Positions 12,218-25,400 of a stretch of 64,000 nucleotides of DNA are shown piece after piece. The position numbers and the translations under genes were made by a program. Under the pieces are notes generated by a model that did not search any database, had not been told where the DNA came from, and worked only from the letters and a program-made list of their open reading frames with translations. Each line of letters starts with the position of its first letter. Positions within the stretch are counted from its first letter, which is position 1. This stretch comes from Chionis minor (lineage: Eukaryota; Chordata; Aves; Charadriiformes; Chionididae): positions 284,201 through 348,200 of the forward strand of contig VZSF01007910.1 of assembly GCA_013398295.1 (NCBI GenBank), given 5' to 3'.

Positions 12218-13429
12218 TTCAAAAACCCCAAAGCAACAGTCCACAAGCAAAGAGAGGAGGAGAAGGATGGAAGAAGTTAATGTTACTCAGTGGGGTAACA
12301 TGGCAGGGAGATTTTGTCACTTTTATTTACAACTGATAAAACAGGGAGGCTTAGGAGAGACCACACAGGATGGAACAAAGCTACTGGGCCAGGAATCCCA
12401 AGAGTTCCAGAGCATATTTTCAGTTCAGGTACCAGTTAACAGCACCCTAATTTCTTCTCTTTCTCAAATCACATTCCCTCAAGCAATATTTAACAGAGAA
12501 TTTTTGTTGCATATCTGTCCAGTGTCAGGTACACTAGGGGTTTGAACTTTGCTGGAGTCTCTTAATATTATTGACACGCAAATAAAACTGTCATTAAGAA
12601 TAGATGCACCTGTAACGTGGCTCCAAGGAAGTGCAAAAAAAATTCAGGACCACAGTTATCCCTACAAATGCAATCCCTCCCAAGAAAGACGGTAGGGGAG
12701 TGTAGGTCACAGCCAAACAAGGAAAATGCAACAGGCACATTTTAAAATACGCTGTGCACTTTAAAATCTACAGACATACAAATCACTGTCAAGTGTGAGC
12801 CAGCAGCTCCCAAGTGCTTCCTTATTCCCTTCCATTAGTCTGCTGCTTTTCCCCCTGATCCTATCAGTCATAAATGGAGGGCTAATATATACCTTTATTT
12901 TCAAAAAGTTCAAATGCATCACAGTCCAAGTGTAAATAATTTATAAATCAAGGCAAGTAAGATTCTGGTACATGGCTGAAATGAGGAGAAAGCTTTTAAG
13001 AGGAGGAAGATGGGAGCGCACCCATGTAAACACACAGTTCACCACTGCCAACGAAGGCTTCACGAGGAAACCACCGCTCCCCCTCCCTCCTCCTTCAGAT
13101 TCCCTTGATTTTAATACTGGTCCTTCAACCAAAAGCTCATTACTAATCCAATTTTAATGTCACTTGAATTCTTACAAATAAGGAGACCACACAGGGAGCT
13201 GATGATGTTAATTCTGGCACTTAAATCAGAAGTGTGAAGTTAAATGCAACGCACACCCTCCCCCTTTCGTTAATTCTACATTTAATTGCAATGTCTTGTT
13301 CTTCCAAATCCCAACTTGCAAGGCGGTATTTAGAACTAAATCAAACAGGCAAAGTTTCATCGCGTTGATAACCGGCGAGCTGGTGGATTGGTTCTCCAGC
13401 ATTTCATCCATCATCGCGGATGGCAGGAC

Positions 13430-14640
13430 TATAATCCCAGTGATTTTCCCGGAATCGCAGAAAATTGGAAGAGACCTCAAGAGATCACCTAGTCCAGCCC
13501 CACGCCCCAAAGAACCAGTTATGTTGTCGTGCCTGACAGATGCTTGGAAGTTTGTAAGGATGCTACACAACAGCTATATAACATCCCTAAATCATTCGTC
13601 GCTTACGTACCCTGGCCATTAGGTGAGACATAAAGACAAGAAACGGTCGAGTCTCCCTTGCCAGTCTTTAAGCTCAGTACTTCCTCTCCAACCCTATCCT
13701 GGAAAACACGTGATTCCCCTCCTCTCTTCAACTCTCTTCATGTATCTGAAAGCAAAGGCCTCCCTCCACCCCTCAGTCTTCTTATCTATAAGTAAATGGG
13801 TTGTTCCTTTTTAACTCGAGTAATTTTTTTTCCCTAGATCTCTGATCCTGCTGGTTGATCTCCTTTGAATTCCCCCTCTATTCTTTGGCTTCTTCCTTGA
13901 GACCACAGTCAAAGAGGAGACAGGACCACACCTGAAACCTTTTCAACAATGGCTAGAACAGGATTATTTATGGACGTCCTGCGGGCCATGCTCCTCCGGT
14001 ACTCAACAGGGCAATACCTGACTTTTTCTTCTTTTTTTGGTGACAGACTGATTCCCATCCCATTTGTAATCCTGCGCATCACACAATTCCTTGGCCAAAG
14101 ATGAGACATGCCCAACTCTTCGCTTCCCATCCATACACGGGAATAGCCAAATATGTACCTCTCCTTTTAAATTCAGCTTATTAAGATCTTCCAAATTCTC
14201 ATCGTATTATTCTCCAACGTGCTTCCAAGCCCCGCCTTCCAGCATGGTATTTGCACATTTTATGATTCTCTGCTGCATTATTCAACACATTAACAAAAAT
14301 ATTGAATAGCACCATGCCCCAGAACAGAGTACTCAAAAGAACCATTAGATAAATCCCTTAATAGCAAACCCTTCATAACTTCTCCTTTCCCAGCCAGTTG
14401 TTTACCCTACCTCATTACAGTTTTATCTATATCATAGTTCCCCAAGTCCGTTATGAGAAAAAGCATATGAAACACTAGTAGAAGGTTTACTGTCACCAGG
14501 ACACAGGCCACCCACTCCTCCTCCCTCCTCCACAACCCCTGCCAACTCTCGGAAGGAAATTAAATCAGTTGACAGCTTATGCTTGACATACAGTACAGTA
14601 ATTCTTCCTCTGATTCTGTATATTACTTAGACATTTTATG
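13430..14640 (-). mobile_element. Ancient, degraded L3/CR1-like LINE 3' region
   Basis: On the plus strand the segment opens with GGAAGAGACCTCAAGAGATC then ACCTAGTCCAGCCCC, the reverse complement of an L3/CR1-like 3' UTR. It continues through scattered matches to the antisense ORF2 end. The clearest is ATATTGAATAGCACCATGCC with CCAGAACAGAGTACTC at about 14300-14333, equivalent to the LFNI region before the RT catalytic box. It then shows CCAGCCAGTTGTTTACCC. No frame survives. It is much more diverged than the other copies, so it predates them. The family assignment rests on remembered consensus wording. Confidence 0.75.
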
Positions 14641-17600
14641 GGTTTCTACATAAATTCTTTTTGAGAAGCCAGAGTTAAAACAACTGCTTTAGAAGTCCCT
14701 GGGTTCTCCCTCTGCTTCCCTGACTCCTTTTTTTAAAAGGCTGTGTCTAGATTTTCCTTTTTATGGTTTTCTAGAATCTCCTGTGATTTTTGAAAAACTG
14801 TTCTCTCTGGATGAAGATGTTGCTCATGTTATGATTATCAGAGAACAGAAGGGTGAACAATGGTGACAACCAAGGGAAGGTTAGGGGTGGAAAAGACAAA
14901 AAAGACAGAGATTAAAATAAAATACCTCAAGTCCTCTAACCCCCTCCTTTAAATCCAGCAGAATTCTTAAAGGGAGGGGGAGACAAGACCCAGTGAGAAA
15001 GCCCAGTAAAGTCTCGTTGCAACTCAATCCTTGGTTAGATATTGCAGAACAGGAGCGTGTAGTCACTACGTAACAAAGAAAAGGGGGAAAGGGAAGAAGA
15101 AAAACATGCACATATTGAAAGAAAAAAAAAATCCCCGACTTTTGGAAGCACTGTACCTCTTCATGTCGTAAAACATAATCCGCCTTTAAACTACTGAACT
15201 GCAGAAAAAAGTTATCCCATAATTGCTACACGTTTTGCCTGGGATTTGTATCTAAGGCTCTTCCGTTGTTGTTCCTTAACAGCACGATGTATTCTTACAC
15301 CTCTTTGACAATACACAATTCATTTCTTTTTCAGCTGCTTAGCAGATGGCAGGCGAGAAGCCTGGTTCTCTGTGGCACCGGTTCTCCGAGCCGATTCATC
15401 TCATGTACATCGCAACACACAAGCTCTGGCTGCAGCGTCTCCCGTGCCGAGGTCGTTCCCGCTACTGCTCTCCTCTGCAGGTTTCTATACATTTATTATC
15501 CTACAGACTTTTGCTCAGAGGCAGCACTAACCGGGTCACGTATCTACACCAAACCTGTAGAAATGCCCAAAGATAAACGTTGATCTGGCAGTCAAACGTG
15601 AATTACCAAGGTTTTAGAGAACAAAACTCAAGACAACAAAAGCAAAGCTCTCACATGGGCTACTAACGACACCAAATCTAAACTGCTACTTTTCCTATCC
15701 TCTGCATGTTTCCTGCATTTAGGATTTTTTTTTTATTAAGATTTGGCCTTTATTTGCCCTGGGTGGTGCAGATTTACTCCGGCCACTTCTCTAACAATTA
15801 ATTCAGTCTTAACCTTCCAGAACAAAAATTACAAATCAGGACAAAATCCTCCCCGCAAATCAACCTATCTTTACTCAAGTTTGGGCCTATCAAGGGGCAT
15901 TAAAGAAGCCACTTCAAACCATTAAAAATGTTTTGTCGTTAAGTTACACGGTCTTGCACCATGGGATTTCACAATATTTTCTTCAGATTTGTCCAACTTT
16001 TCAGATGAGTATTGATTTCCTCAGATTTGAACTCATTTATGGTAGTGCAGAAAGAGGGATAGTAGGATGATGACTAGTACAGACAGACGACGCTTGCAGC
16101 ACTCATTTCCATAAAGGCAATATAAAATTCCATTCGATATCCATCCTTTCCGCACCCTAGCATCTTCCCGGTTTGGGCCACAGTTTGCATACTAAGAGTA
16201 GGCTGCCACTTCTAAAAACAACACCCACTTTCCTGTCTTTGGCTGATTTAGAACCAAGGAAACTCAACAAATAATTTTACTTTCCCCCTCAATACACACT
16301 TGCTAACTTATTTAAATATCTCTCAGATTCATCAGCCCCTTCATGTCCCAATTAACGCCAACAATTTTGTGGCAGGTGTCAAAATTTGCTGCCTTTCTGC
16401 ACAGACCTTTTTTGAAGACCACTAATAAGCCTGATAACCACCACGAGGATCATCAGGAAAACAGAGATAACCTTTTACCTTTCCATTATGATAATTTTTC
16501 ACCAGTTGTTACTTTACATCTCCTGGTTAGTTTTTTTTTAATCCATTTTAAAAACACAACCAAAAAACCTTGCATTTCAACCACTGCCTACTTTGATTTG
16601 TTGGGCAGTTCTTCATCCCTTGCAAGTGCACCGAGTGAACTATTAAAAAAACCCAAACCAACGCAACAAAAAAACCCCAAACACTCACAAGAGCTAATTT
16701 TTCCCCTACAGAAATAATTCGTAGAATCTTTTGTACATGTAAATATAAGACATTTTTTGCCTATCTTCCAGTCCTCAGCTGGAGGCTTTAAGGAGAGGCT
16801 ACTTATCTATCTTGGCATCTCTGTGACTTCATACTTCTCCTTCCTAAAAAAGTCTTCTGACATACTCCCTTTGAACTTAAATTAATTTCAAAGTTCCTTC
16901 TAAAGCCTCTAGCTCTGCCTGCATGTCTTTATTATCACAAGAGAAAGAGTTTCTGGGTAGCTTCCTCGTCTAAGCTCTCAAAACTAAAGACTGGCTTTCA
17001 GAGAAATCATTTCGCTTTCCCGTCGTGTTTCCTTTTTTTCAACACATAATCTCGTACAATTCAACAAAACCACAATGTCTTCTGCAGGCGCCTTGCTTTT
17101 AACGGCCTGAAGATACATCAAATATATTTGATCCCTAAAACCCGCATCAGTCGTCTTCACTTCCCTCCTACTGCCTACTCTAAAAAAAACCCCCCATTTT
17201 AGCTTATTAGCTTTCCGAGGGCTTGATTTCTAAATTTTAAGTTATTTGTGCCAAATAAACACACTTCCAACCTTGGCACCTGTATTGGCAACCTATTTAT
17301 TTGCTGATTTTCTTTCTGTTCAAAAAGAACACAATTCCAAGACCGGGCAATTGCAAACCAGCAGCCAGCTAAGAGTTTTGCTTCCTTTGCCTGTTTAGGA
17401 CTTTGCAATTTAGCCTTTTGCTTTACCTCCTTTTCCATCCATTTTATTATTTGATACTCAGCCTGCTCCTCTGGATGCTCAACATAATTATACTCAAGGA
17501 ACTACTCCTAGGGCAGCTCAAATGACTCATTTTGAACCAGCCACAGTACATTATGTCAGACAGCAATCCAAGATTTAACCTAAAAAACACTTCCCCTCCT

Positions 17601-19660
17601 CCTGTGGGTTCTTGAACCGGCCATTACAAGAACCAGTCAAAGACAAGGTCTCCATCAACAGGTTCCAACTTTTCCACTCACTCAACTTAAACTTCAGGAA
17701 TGGAGGATGGCAGCCGCCAGTTGTTAACTCTCTCTCTGATCTTTTTAAATAAAAATAAAATAAAATTTACACTCCATTTCCACTCCTCAAGCCACAGGCT
17801 AATAAAACCTGCTAATACACTTTAATTTTTACAGCATAGTATTTTTGTCCCTATACGTGGTCCTCTCCACTCTGAATTTTTATCTCACTAGACAGAGGAA
17901 TTCTTTAAATAAAGGCATGTTCCTCCACCTCCTACAAAAAGTCTGTCTTCCATGCATAGTCTGCAAACAGCTTTACAGATTTCCACTGACATTTGTCATT
18001 TCACCACCTTTGCATAACGCGCTCTGTAATTTCGTTTTCTCCATCACGAGGGAATCCAACCACCTCATTTTTATTTAACTTGGTTTTTAGTTTTATTTGG
18101 TATCTATTTTTCATTCAGTTGCTTCATCTTTAATTTTTATGTAATTTCATGCATCCTCCTCCTTGCAATACGTTGTTGTTTGCAGGTGATTTGTTCACTG
18201 ATGGGGACAGTTAGATAGCAAATATTTACTTTAACTACCGAAGACAAATATTTGACATCTATCACCACCCAATTTTCATACGGATAAGAAAATCGTTCCT
18301 CTTGAATTATCATGACAACTAAACGCATCCACACAATATTCCGTTCATCCACCTCTGACTGAAGAGCCATCATGTATTTTAGACATTTTCATTGTAAAGA
18401 AACAAAAAAAGACAATGTTAGAACTCACTGTTTTCTTTGTTGCTGCCCTGCTATCTTTAAGACCACCTATTTAAGTTATACTTGCTCAAAGGGCCCAATT
18501 ATTCATTTTTTCCTCTTTTAAAAAAGTCCACTTGCTCTCTCTAAAAAATAATAAGCAAAAATACCCTTTACTGCGTGCCCTTAATCTGTTAGGTCACCGC
18601 GTAGTCTTGTCTTAGATTTTATTAGAAAGAAAATATCTCATGTCTTCTTTAATTGCGACTTACATTCTGTAGCAAGTTTTCTGCAAAATGTTCCGTTCCA
18701 ATCAAAGTGCCTCAACCAGTACCACGCTCCAAGACAGCTTTTTAAGCTGAGTGCTTCCGAAGTGCCTTAAACATGAATATTATAGAAGCTGAATAACCTC
18801 TGAGTTCTTTTTGGGGGGAGAGCACACTGGTTTGGAGAATCAGATTGTATTTAAGAAGGAAAAAAAAACAACAAACCAGCACAGCAAAAAAAAACCCCAA
18901 ACTTTTCTACTTTTTCCACAATGTTCTTCCACTTAATTTGAGTACTCGCTGTACATCAACTTGGGCACTTCTCTTTCAATTCCTTCTCTTGTCTATTCAG
19001 GTTTCAGGTAGGACTGTGATTTCTTGGGAATCTGTTCAGCAGGACAGGAATTCAATTTCAGGGGGAGCTTCCCTACACGTCTGTGCAGACAGCCGGGCTT
19101 TCGACGAGGCTAATGCAGGAACACAGAACACTCAAATTCTTGGAGCAATTAGATGCCCATGTCTTAAAAATCAATTCCCCATTTTCACTGCATACTAATA
19201 TTGGTAGGGCTGAAAGCATAGGAGAAAATGTTGTTATCCATTCACATATGGAAACAATACAGCACTGACACAGGTGCCTGGCTCTATTAGTATACCCAAC
19301 CCCTCACTTTTTGAGGAATGACATTTTTAATCCCCAACGTGACAGATTTTTGTTAAACAGATAATGAACTGTTATCCACAGATCACCCCATTTGCAAGTT
19401 GACAAATAGCAGAATATAAATGACAACTTTATTCATTATCCCCCGACTCCAGAAGTGACGGAGATATTCAATAAACACCAAAAATTCCCTCGAGCTGCTC
19501 TGAACCTTGGAGATTCAGGCTGGGCTATTTCCCAGTAAAGATATGGAAATCAGCTTCAGTCACCTTCTGCAAAAAGTTCTACCTTGGCTTATTACAAAAA
19601 AAATATTGTCTCCATCCTGCGAGGTGCTGGGCAGCCTGGCCGTAAGCCAGCAAAGCACTT

Positions 19661-19676
19661 AAGCACACACACACAC
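19661..19676 (+). repeat. Short (CA)n microsatellite
   Basis: The tract CACACACACACACA lies in otherwise unremarkable intron. Confidence 0.7.
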
Positions 19677-20151
19677 AACTTAAAACACGTGAGCGGTCCC
19701 AATCCCTCCATACATCTAATTGCTTTTCTGGATTAGGGCCAAAGTACTCAACGCGTTGTAGATCAAGACCTCACTGACAGCACCAACATCCCCATCCCTG
19801 CAAATCGCAGACACACGCAAACCCAGCAGCATCCTTGAAGCCCGTTCCCAACTGCTGCTCTGTCAGTCTAAACGCCAGATAATAACAGATAATTTCTAAA
19901 CTATTAGTTCTACCCTAGGAACGAAACGTTTAACAAGAAGCCATTCAAATTCTGATAGATTATGGCACATGGATTAATCACTTATCTCTGCAACTCAGAA
20001 CTTGCGGGTCAATATTCGCAAATAAATCTCTCTCCACCTCAAAATGCTCCTTTTTCCCTAAAGTCTACACAAGAAGGTTTTTTACTGCTCAGACAATGAT
20101 GAAATTGAATATTTTGCTGTTCTCTTTTCAGTAAATGGTTTGTAAAAAATA

Positions 20152-20176
20152 TTAATATTCCAAAATGGAATATTAA
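20152..20176. repeat. Inverted repeat: 10-bp perfect stem, 5-base loop
   Basis: TTAATATTCC and GGAATATTAA are exact reverse complements separated by AAAAT. It is A/T-rich and may be a chance palindrome. Confidence 0.7.
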
Positions 20177-21156
20177 ATTTAATTAATACGACTTTTTTTC
20201 TAAACAAAAACCAAAACAGCTTTTCATGCTGTGCTGAAAACAAAGCCTACCAAAGAGACAGGAATGCACAAAGTGACCTTAATAAAATGACAACTCGACA
20301 AACAAGAATATCAAACCTCTTAAAATCAGGTTACAGAAAAGCTTTTAAATGGTCCTTCTAGATCTTAGGAAGCACAAAACCTTCTCTGACCAAATTACTT
20401 TCTACACAACTGTGTTCAGAAAAGGAAATCATCACCAACACAGAAAAATCAATAGGATGTGTTCCAGACAATAATGCAGCAGTAAGGAAGGACTAGACAG
20501 TAAATTCAGGGAAGATAGGAGTTTGGGGAGTGAAGAAAACAAGTGAGCTAAACAACAAAATAGCTACCGAACAGCCTTTGCATCCATCTGACACTCAAAA
20601 ATAACACAGGCATTCATTTCATCAACCAGATCATATGAGAATAAAGAGCTAAAAGGATATTACAGGAACAAATCCCCAAAAGAAAACAAAGGGCCTATAT
20701 AAATAACATGCTGGAGAATTTAAACATTAAACCGCAATAAGCCTTTACGTTGCCTTTCACAGCCCTTCGGTTCAGCACACGTTATTGGAAGGCAAATTAC
20801 CCACCTTCTTCCACATGAGCCACTCGTCCAAGGTCAGACAGAAAACCCAACGCAGGATCGGGACCGACTCACGCCGTTCTCCAACCGGATACTCCACCTG
20901 CTCCAGCAAGTCCCACTTCCAACACGAGGAGTCTAAACCCACCGATTAACGCCTCGGAAAAACAGGCAATTTGCAGGTTTCACCCTTAAGATTTAAATAC
21001 AAGATTTTCTCGTTCCGTGCAAGAAAGGAACAACAGCAAGTTGCTTTTCACGGTACAACGTGAATGAATATTCATAGTTCGAGAACGACTTTACCCTATA
21101 GTTATATACAATGTACAGCATATAACGGATAATAAAATCAGTGGACAACACGCTCG

Positions 21157-21238
21157 GGGTGGCCCTCCTTGAGCAGGGAGTTGGGTTGGAAGATCTCCAG
21201 AGGCCCATCACAACCTCAACCATTCTGTGAAAATTCTG
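21157..21238 (+). mobile_element. Very short CR1 3' end (about 80 bp)
   Basis: The fragment has CTTGAGCAGGGAGTTGGGTT then GAAGATCTCCAGAGGCCCAT and CAACCTCAACCATTCTGTG. This is the last part of a CR1 3' UTR of the CTCCAGAGG type (group C). There is no coding portion. Confidence 0.85.
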
Positions 21239-21956
21239 AGACAGAATGAAGCAGATGAGGAAAACAAAACAAACAAACAAAAAGAAAATAGCGTCTTAAA
21301 CCCAAAAGTTCCTTTAAAACAAACCTGGGGCCACTCACTCTACTGATGATCAAAATGAGAAAGTCAGCGCTGTTTAAGAGAAACTCTAATTTGGACCTAA
21401 CTTCTCTTGTCCAGAGGGACAGTCAGTCTCCCATCAATTAATGAGCCATTTTCAAGACTGCAAAAATAAGCTGAGGTTCAGCAAATACTTGGTGGAAATC
21501 ATTTCAGATTCATTAAGTACACCAAGTCAGCTTTATTCTGCTAAGCCAGCACATAATTTAAGTGAAGTCTCGCAGGCAGCCTTGCTGGCTTTACTCGCAA
21601 AACCAAATTAAGCAGGTGCATAAATGCCAGCATCATCAGGATCTTACTGAGGTGCTGCGACTGATATTATTTTAACACACCATCAGACTCTTTACTGAAG
21701 TAAAAAAGGACAACTACGAACTCAATCACAGCCCAGTACATCTAAAAAAGTTCATCTCCACCCCCAAACGATCAATCTTTCCCCTTGGATGGACTAGCCG
21801 TTGCTTTTTTTCTTTCCTTTCCTTTGTGGCACACAGACACAACACCCCCAAATTCCCCCAGATTTGGCCCTCTGAGGCTCAAAAGAGGCAACAATCCCTG
21901 CAACCATTCTCAGTGCACCAGGAGCATTTCCACCGGGCTACTGCAGCTCCTTCAAT

Positions 21957-22422
21957 ACCATGGACACAACTGGACCTGTTGGAGTGGGGCCAGAGGAGGC
22001 CACGGAGATGATCCGAGGGCTGGAGCCCCTCTGCTGGGAGGACAGGCTGGGAGAGTTGGGGGTGTTCAGCCTGGAGAAGAGAAGGCTCCGGGGAGATCTT
22101 ATTGTGGCCTTCCAGTACCTGAAGGGGGCCTACAGCAAAGCTGGAGAGGGACTTTTGACAAGGGCATGTAGTGATAGGACAAGGGGTGATGGCTTCAAAC
22201 TGGAAGAGGGGAGGATTTAGATGAGATCTCAGGAAGAAATTTTTCACCATGAGGGTAGGGAGGCACTGGAACAGGTTGCCCCATCCCTGGAAGTGTTCAA
22301 GGCCAGGCTGGATGAAGCTTTGAGCAACGGGGGCTAGTGGGAGGTGTCCCTGCCCATGGCAGAGGGGTTGGAACGAGATGATCTTTAAGGTCCCTTCCAA
22401 CCTAAACCATTCTATGATTCTA
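21957..22422 (+). mobile_element. CR1 LINE 3' fragment (group B)
   Basis: The fragment starts in the ORF2 C-terminus. An open frame at 21960-22220 reads GLEPLCWEDRLGELGVFSLE then [20 protein letters not shown] and RTRGDGFKLEEGRI. It ends with TTCCAACCTAAACCATTCTA and the tail TGATTCTAA. A deletion of about 15-20 bp lies near 22280 where [15 protein letters not shown] residues are expected. Confidence 0.95.
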
Positions 22423-25400
22423 AAGCCTTTTCAAGCAACTATTGGCACACAATAAGCTGAGATCCCAAAGTTTTGATTCTGTGTTCATAAGGGTATTTTA
22501 AATACTCTACGCACCTTCAACAAGTTCTACCTTTCCAATACGTTAGCCGGGACCACAGTGAAAAGATACATTTTCAGCAGGCAGAAGGCATGGACGCATG
22601 ATGACAGGAAAGCTGGGGGTGTGAAAAAGCCCTGTTCAACACAGAAAGGAACTGGAAAGCGGAGAAGTAGAGGAGCTCTTCAAAAGATCTTTTGTCCACA
22701 AGACAGCAAAAGTTTTACATAATTTTTTGAAGAAAATTTGCTTCTCCACTCCCATTCCACTAAGGAAGGTTTCACAGAACTGAGATTATAATTGTACTAC
22801 TATTAAATTACCTCTGCATCAAGCTGGAAGAGCTGCAAACAGTACCATATAGATCTGATTAAACCATTAAGCACTAGAGAGGTTATTCAAAGAGTAAAAG
22901 CACAAAAAAAACCCCACTTAAATACCACCCACTCCTTTGTTCTTCCTTTGCCAAACACGCGCGTGGTTGCACGTAACGTTGGCAGACTATCCCAAGATCT
23001 ACCTTATGGCTGTGCAGCAGACGAGCATGAAGATACAGGAATTATTTGGTTATTGATAAATGGGGACAATATAGAGCAAAGAGAGTGACCTATATCTGAG
23101 AGCGCTCACCTGGAACATCTGTCCTGCAAAGCAGCTGGTGTCACAGGGGCCATTCAAGGGATCTTTGCTTCTAGACTCCTAAAACTGAACTTGTCTGGGT
23201 TTTTTTCCTCATTAAAAGTACCGGTTTGTCTTCAGTTTATGCTACAAAAGCCACATACTAATCTCCATTCCCCAACCAGGAAAAAAAAAAAACTAAATTA
23301 ATAAATTTCCCCTCAAGTTAACTGTATTGCTCTGCCCTGGATGTATTCGCTCACTGAACTACTCTTATTTTCCAGAACTTACCCCTTTAGCAGACACAAT
23401 TCTGAGGGGGCTGGAGCTCAGAGATGTTAAAGGGATTCACGCTCCTTCTACACAACCTTTCAGAATGAAGCCAAAAACTCCCAGGATCATTAATACAGCA
23501 CAATATTACGCATCCCAAAGAACACGTCCCTAATAAGATCACGCAATAATCTTACACAGACCATGAAGAACTATTACAACTTGCGGAGACCGCGTTTCTA
23601 TACCATCAATTAATATGTGAACCTTTAACTCGATCTTTAAGGAAATTGTTAATTATACAGCTGGCAGCAAAATTAAATGCAAAAGAGAAGAATGTTTAAC
23701 AAAACCTTCAACCTGAACCCTTGGCCTTCGAAAAGCACTAACAGAAACTACAAGGCTAGCACTTCTCGCGAATCACGGCAGGCTGAGCTGTTGGGAACGC
23801 GTAGCACCAGTTGCAGCACACGACGAACGATCCGCTCAACATTACAATAAAGATTTCTCAAAAGGCAGAACATATTTTTGTGACCTTGGAGATAAGTCTC
23901 ATAATCTCATTCTCATCTGCACCTGCAGAATCCCTTCACTGGGGTATTTGATGTTTGGATTTTCGTTCAAATGACTTTGCAGAGAATGTCAATACGTGTT
24001 TAGGTGGACCGTAAGAACGAGGATATCATTTTGCTCCTGCTGATGTTTGACTACAGAATACATTTAAGCCTGTCGATGCAAAAATTCAGACTGACATCTA
24101 GCTAGTTTTTGGAAAATGCATATATATAAAGGGAATAGAGGCATAAAGGTAGATACGAAGTATAAGTAACACTTCTCAAAGTCAGTCTCTGAAGAATATT
24201 AAACATTATGCTGAAAGAATCACTGCTAAGAAAGGAAAAGTAGGATTTGGGACTACACGGACCGAATTCTAACCTGCTTTATACAACCTGCAACCTCAGA
24301 GAAGGGAAAGGAATCCCAGAGGTTGCCATTAAGGGAAGACTGACTTCTAAGTTACCATACAAATGTCTACAAATCGCATCTTCTGATCTACACGTGCTCA
24401 GATGTATTAAAATACCCGCTGCCCAGAGACACAGAGGCTTTATTCATCCTTCCAAATAACTCTGAGGTACTAAGATTTGAAAAATCACCAGTTAGTAATT
24501 AGTATAAGCATAAAGAGTTTAAGCAAAGCACTAACAAGCTGTTGGTATGACAGTGCCGTCTTGAACCACACCACACATGAGGTTTGTGACAGAATTCTCT
24601 CTCCTTCAGTACTACTTCCCACTACAAAACCGCATCAGAAGGACGTTCAAATGCAACGTGACGTTTTCTGGGGCCTCGGGCCATCCCCACACCAAAAGCA
24701 GAATCAAAACCTACCCACACACCAAAAATTTAACTGTTGATACAAGCGTCCCATCCCCTGGAATCCTCATTTTGCTCAGTATTCCTCTGAGTGGGAAGGC
24801 AAAAGGGCAGCTTACCCGAGACATAATTAGCCAACCTATATTCTAACTGCCCAAGCAGTGGACGTTAAGCGCCAAAGAACTGCAAGGCATGCAGGACACT
24901 GAAAAAAAAAAAATCAACACGTCTTTGAGATGAACGCCTCAAAAACACAGTACCTTAAAATTCCACCTGTCCTGCTGGAAACAAAAGTGTCTTTTACAAA
25001 AGGTTATCCAACTGCATTCCAAAGCAGAAGGAAGCGGAAGTGAAAATATGGCTAACTTGTAGGTTTATTTTAGTTTTTTTTCCTTCTCACCTGCTCATCT
25101 AACACAATACTGAAGAGCTACGGGCAACACAGTTTTAAGAACATCATGGCAATGCCAACACAAACGCTGCTGCTTTCCATGGATGGAATTGCAAGAGTCG
25201 AACCACGTGTCCGACAGCCCACCACAGACAAACTGGAGGATGTCACTAGGTTAATTTCTAGTCCAGTGGGAGGATGTGCATGTACTAAGAGGGAGATATT
25301 AGCAGCTGGTAGGGAGAGGTTACGAAAGCTCTTGGAACACTCTCCACCGCAGTCATCACGTCCACAGATCTTTGGTAATGTCTTAATCTTTCCACATTAG

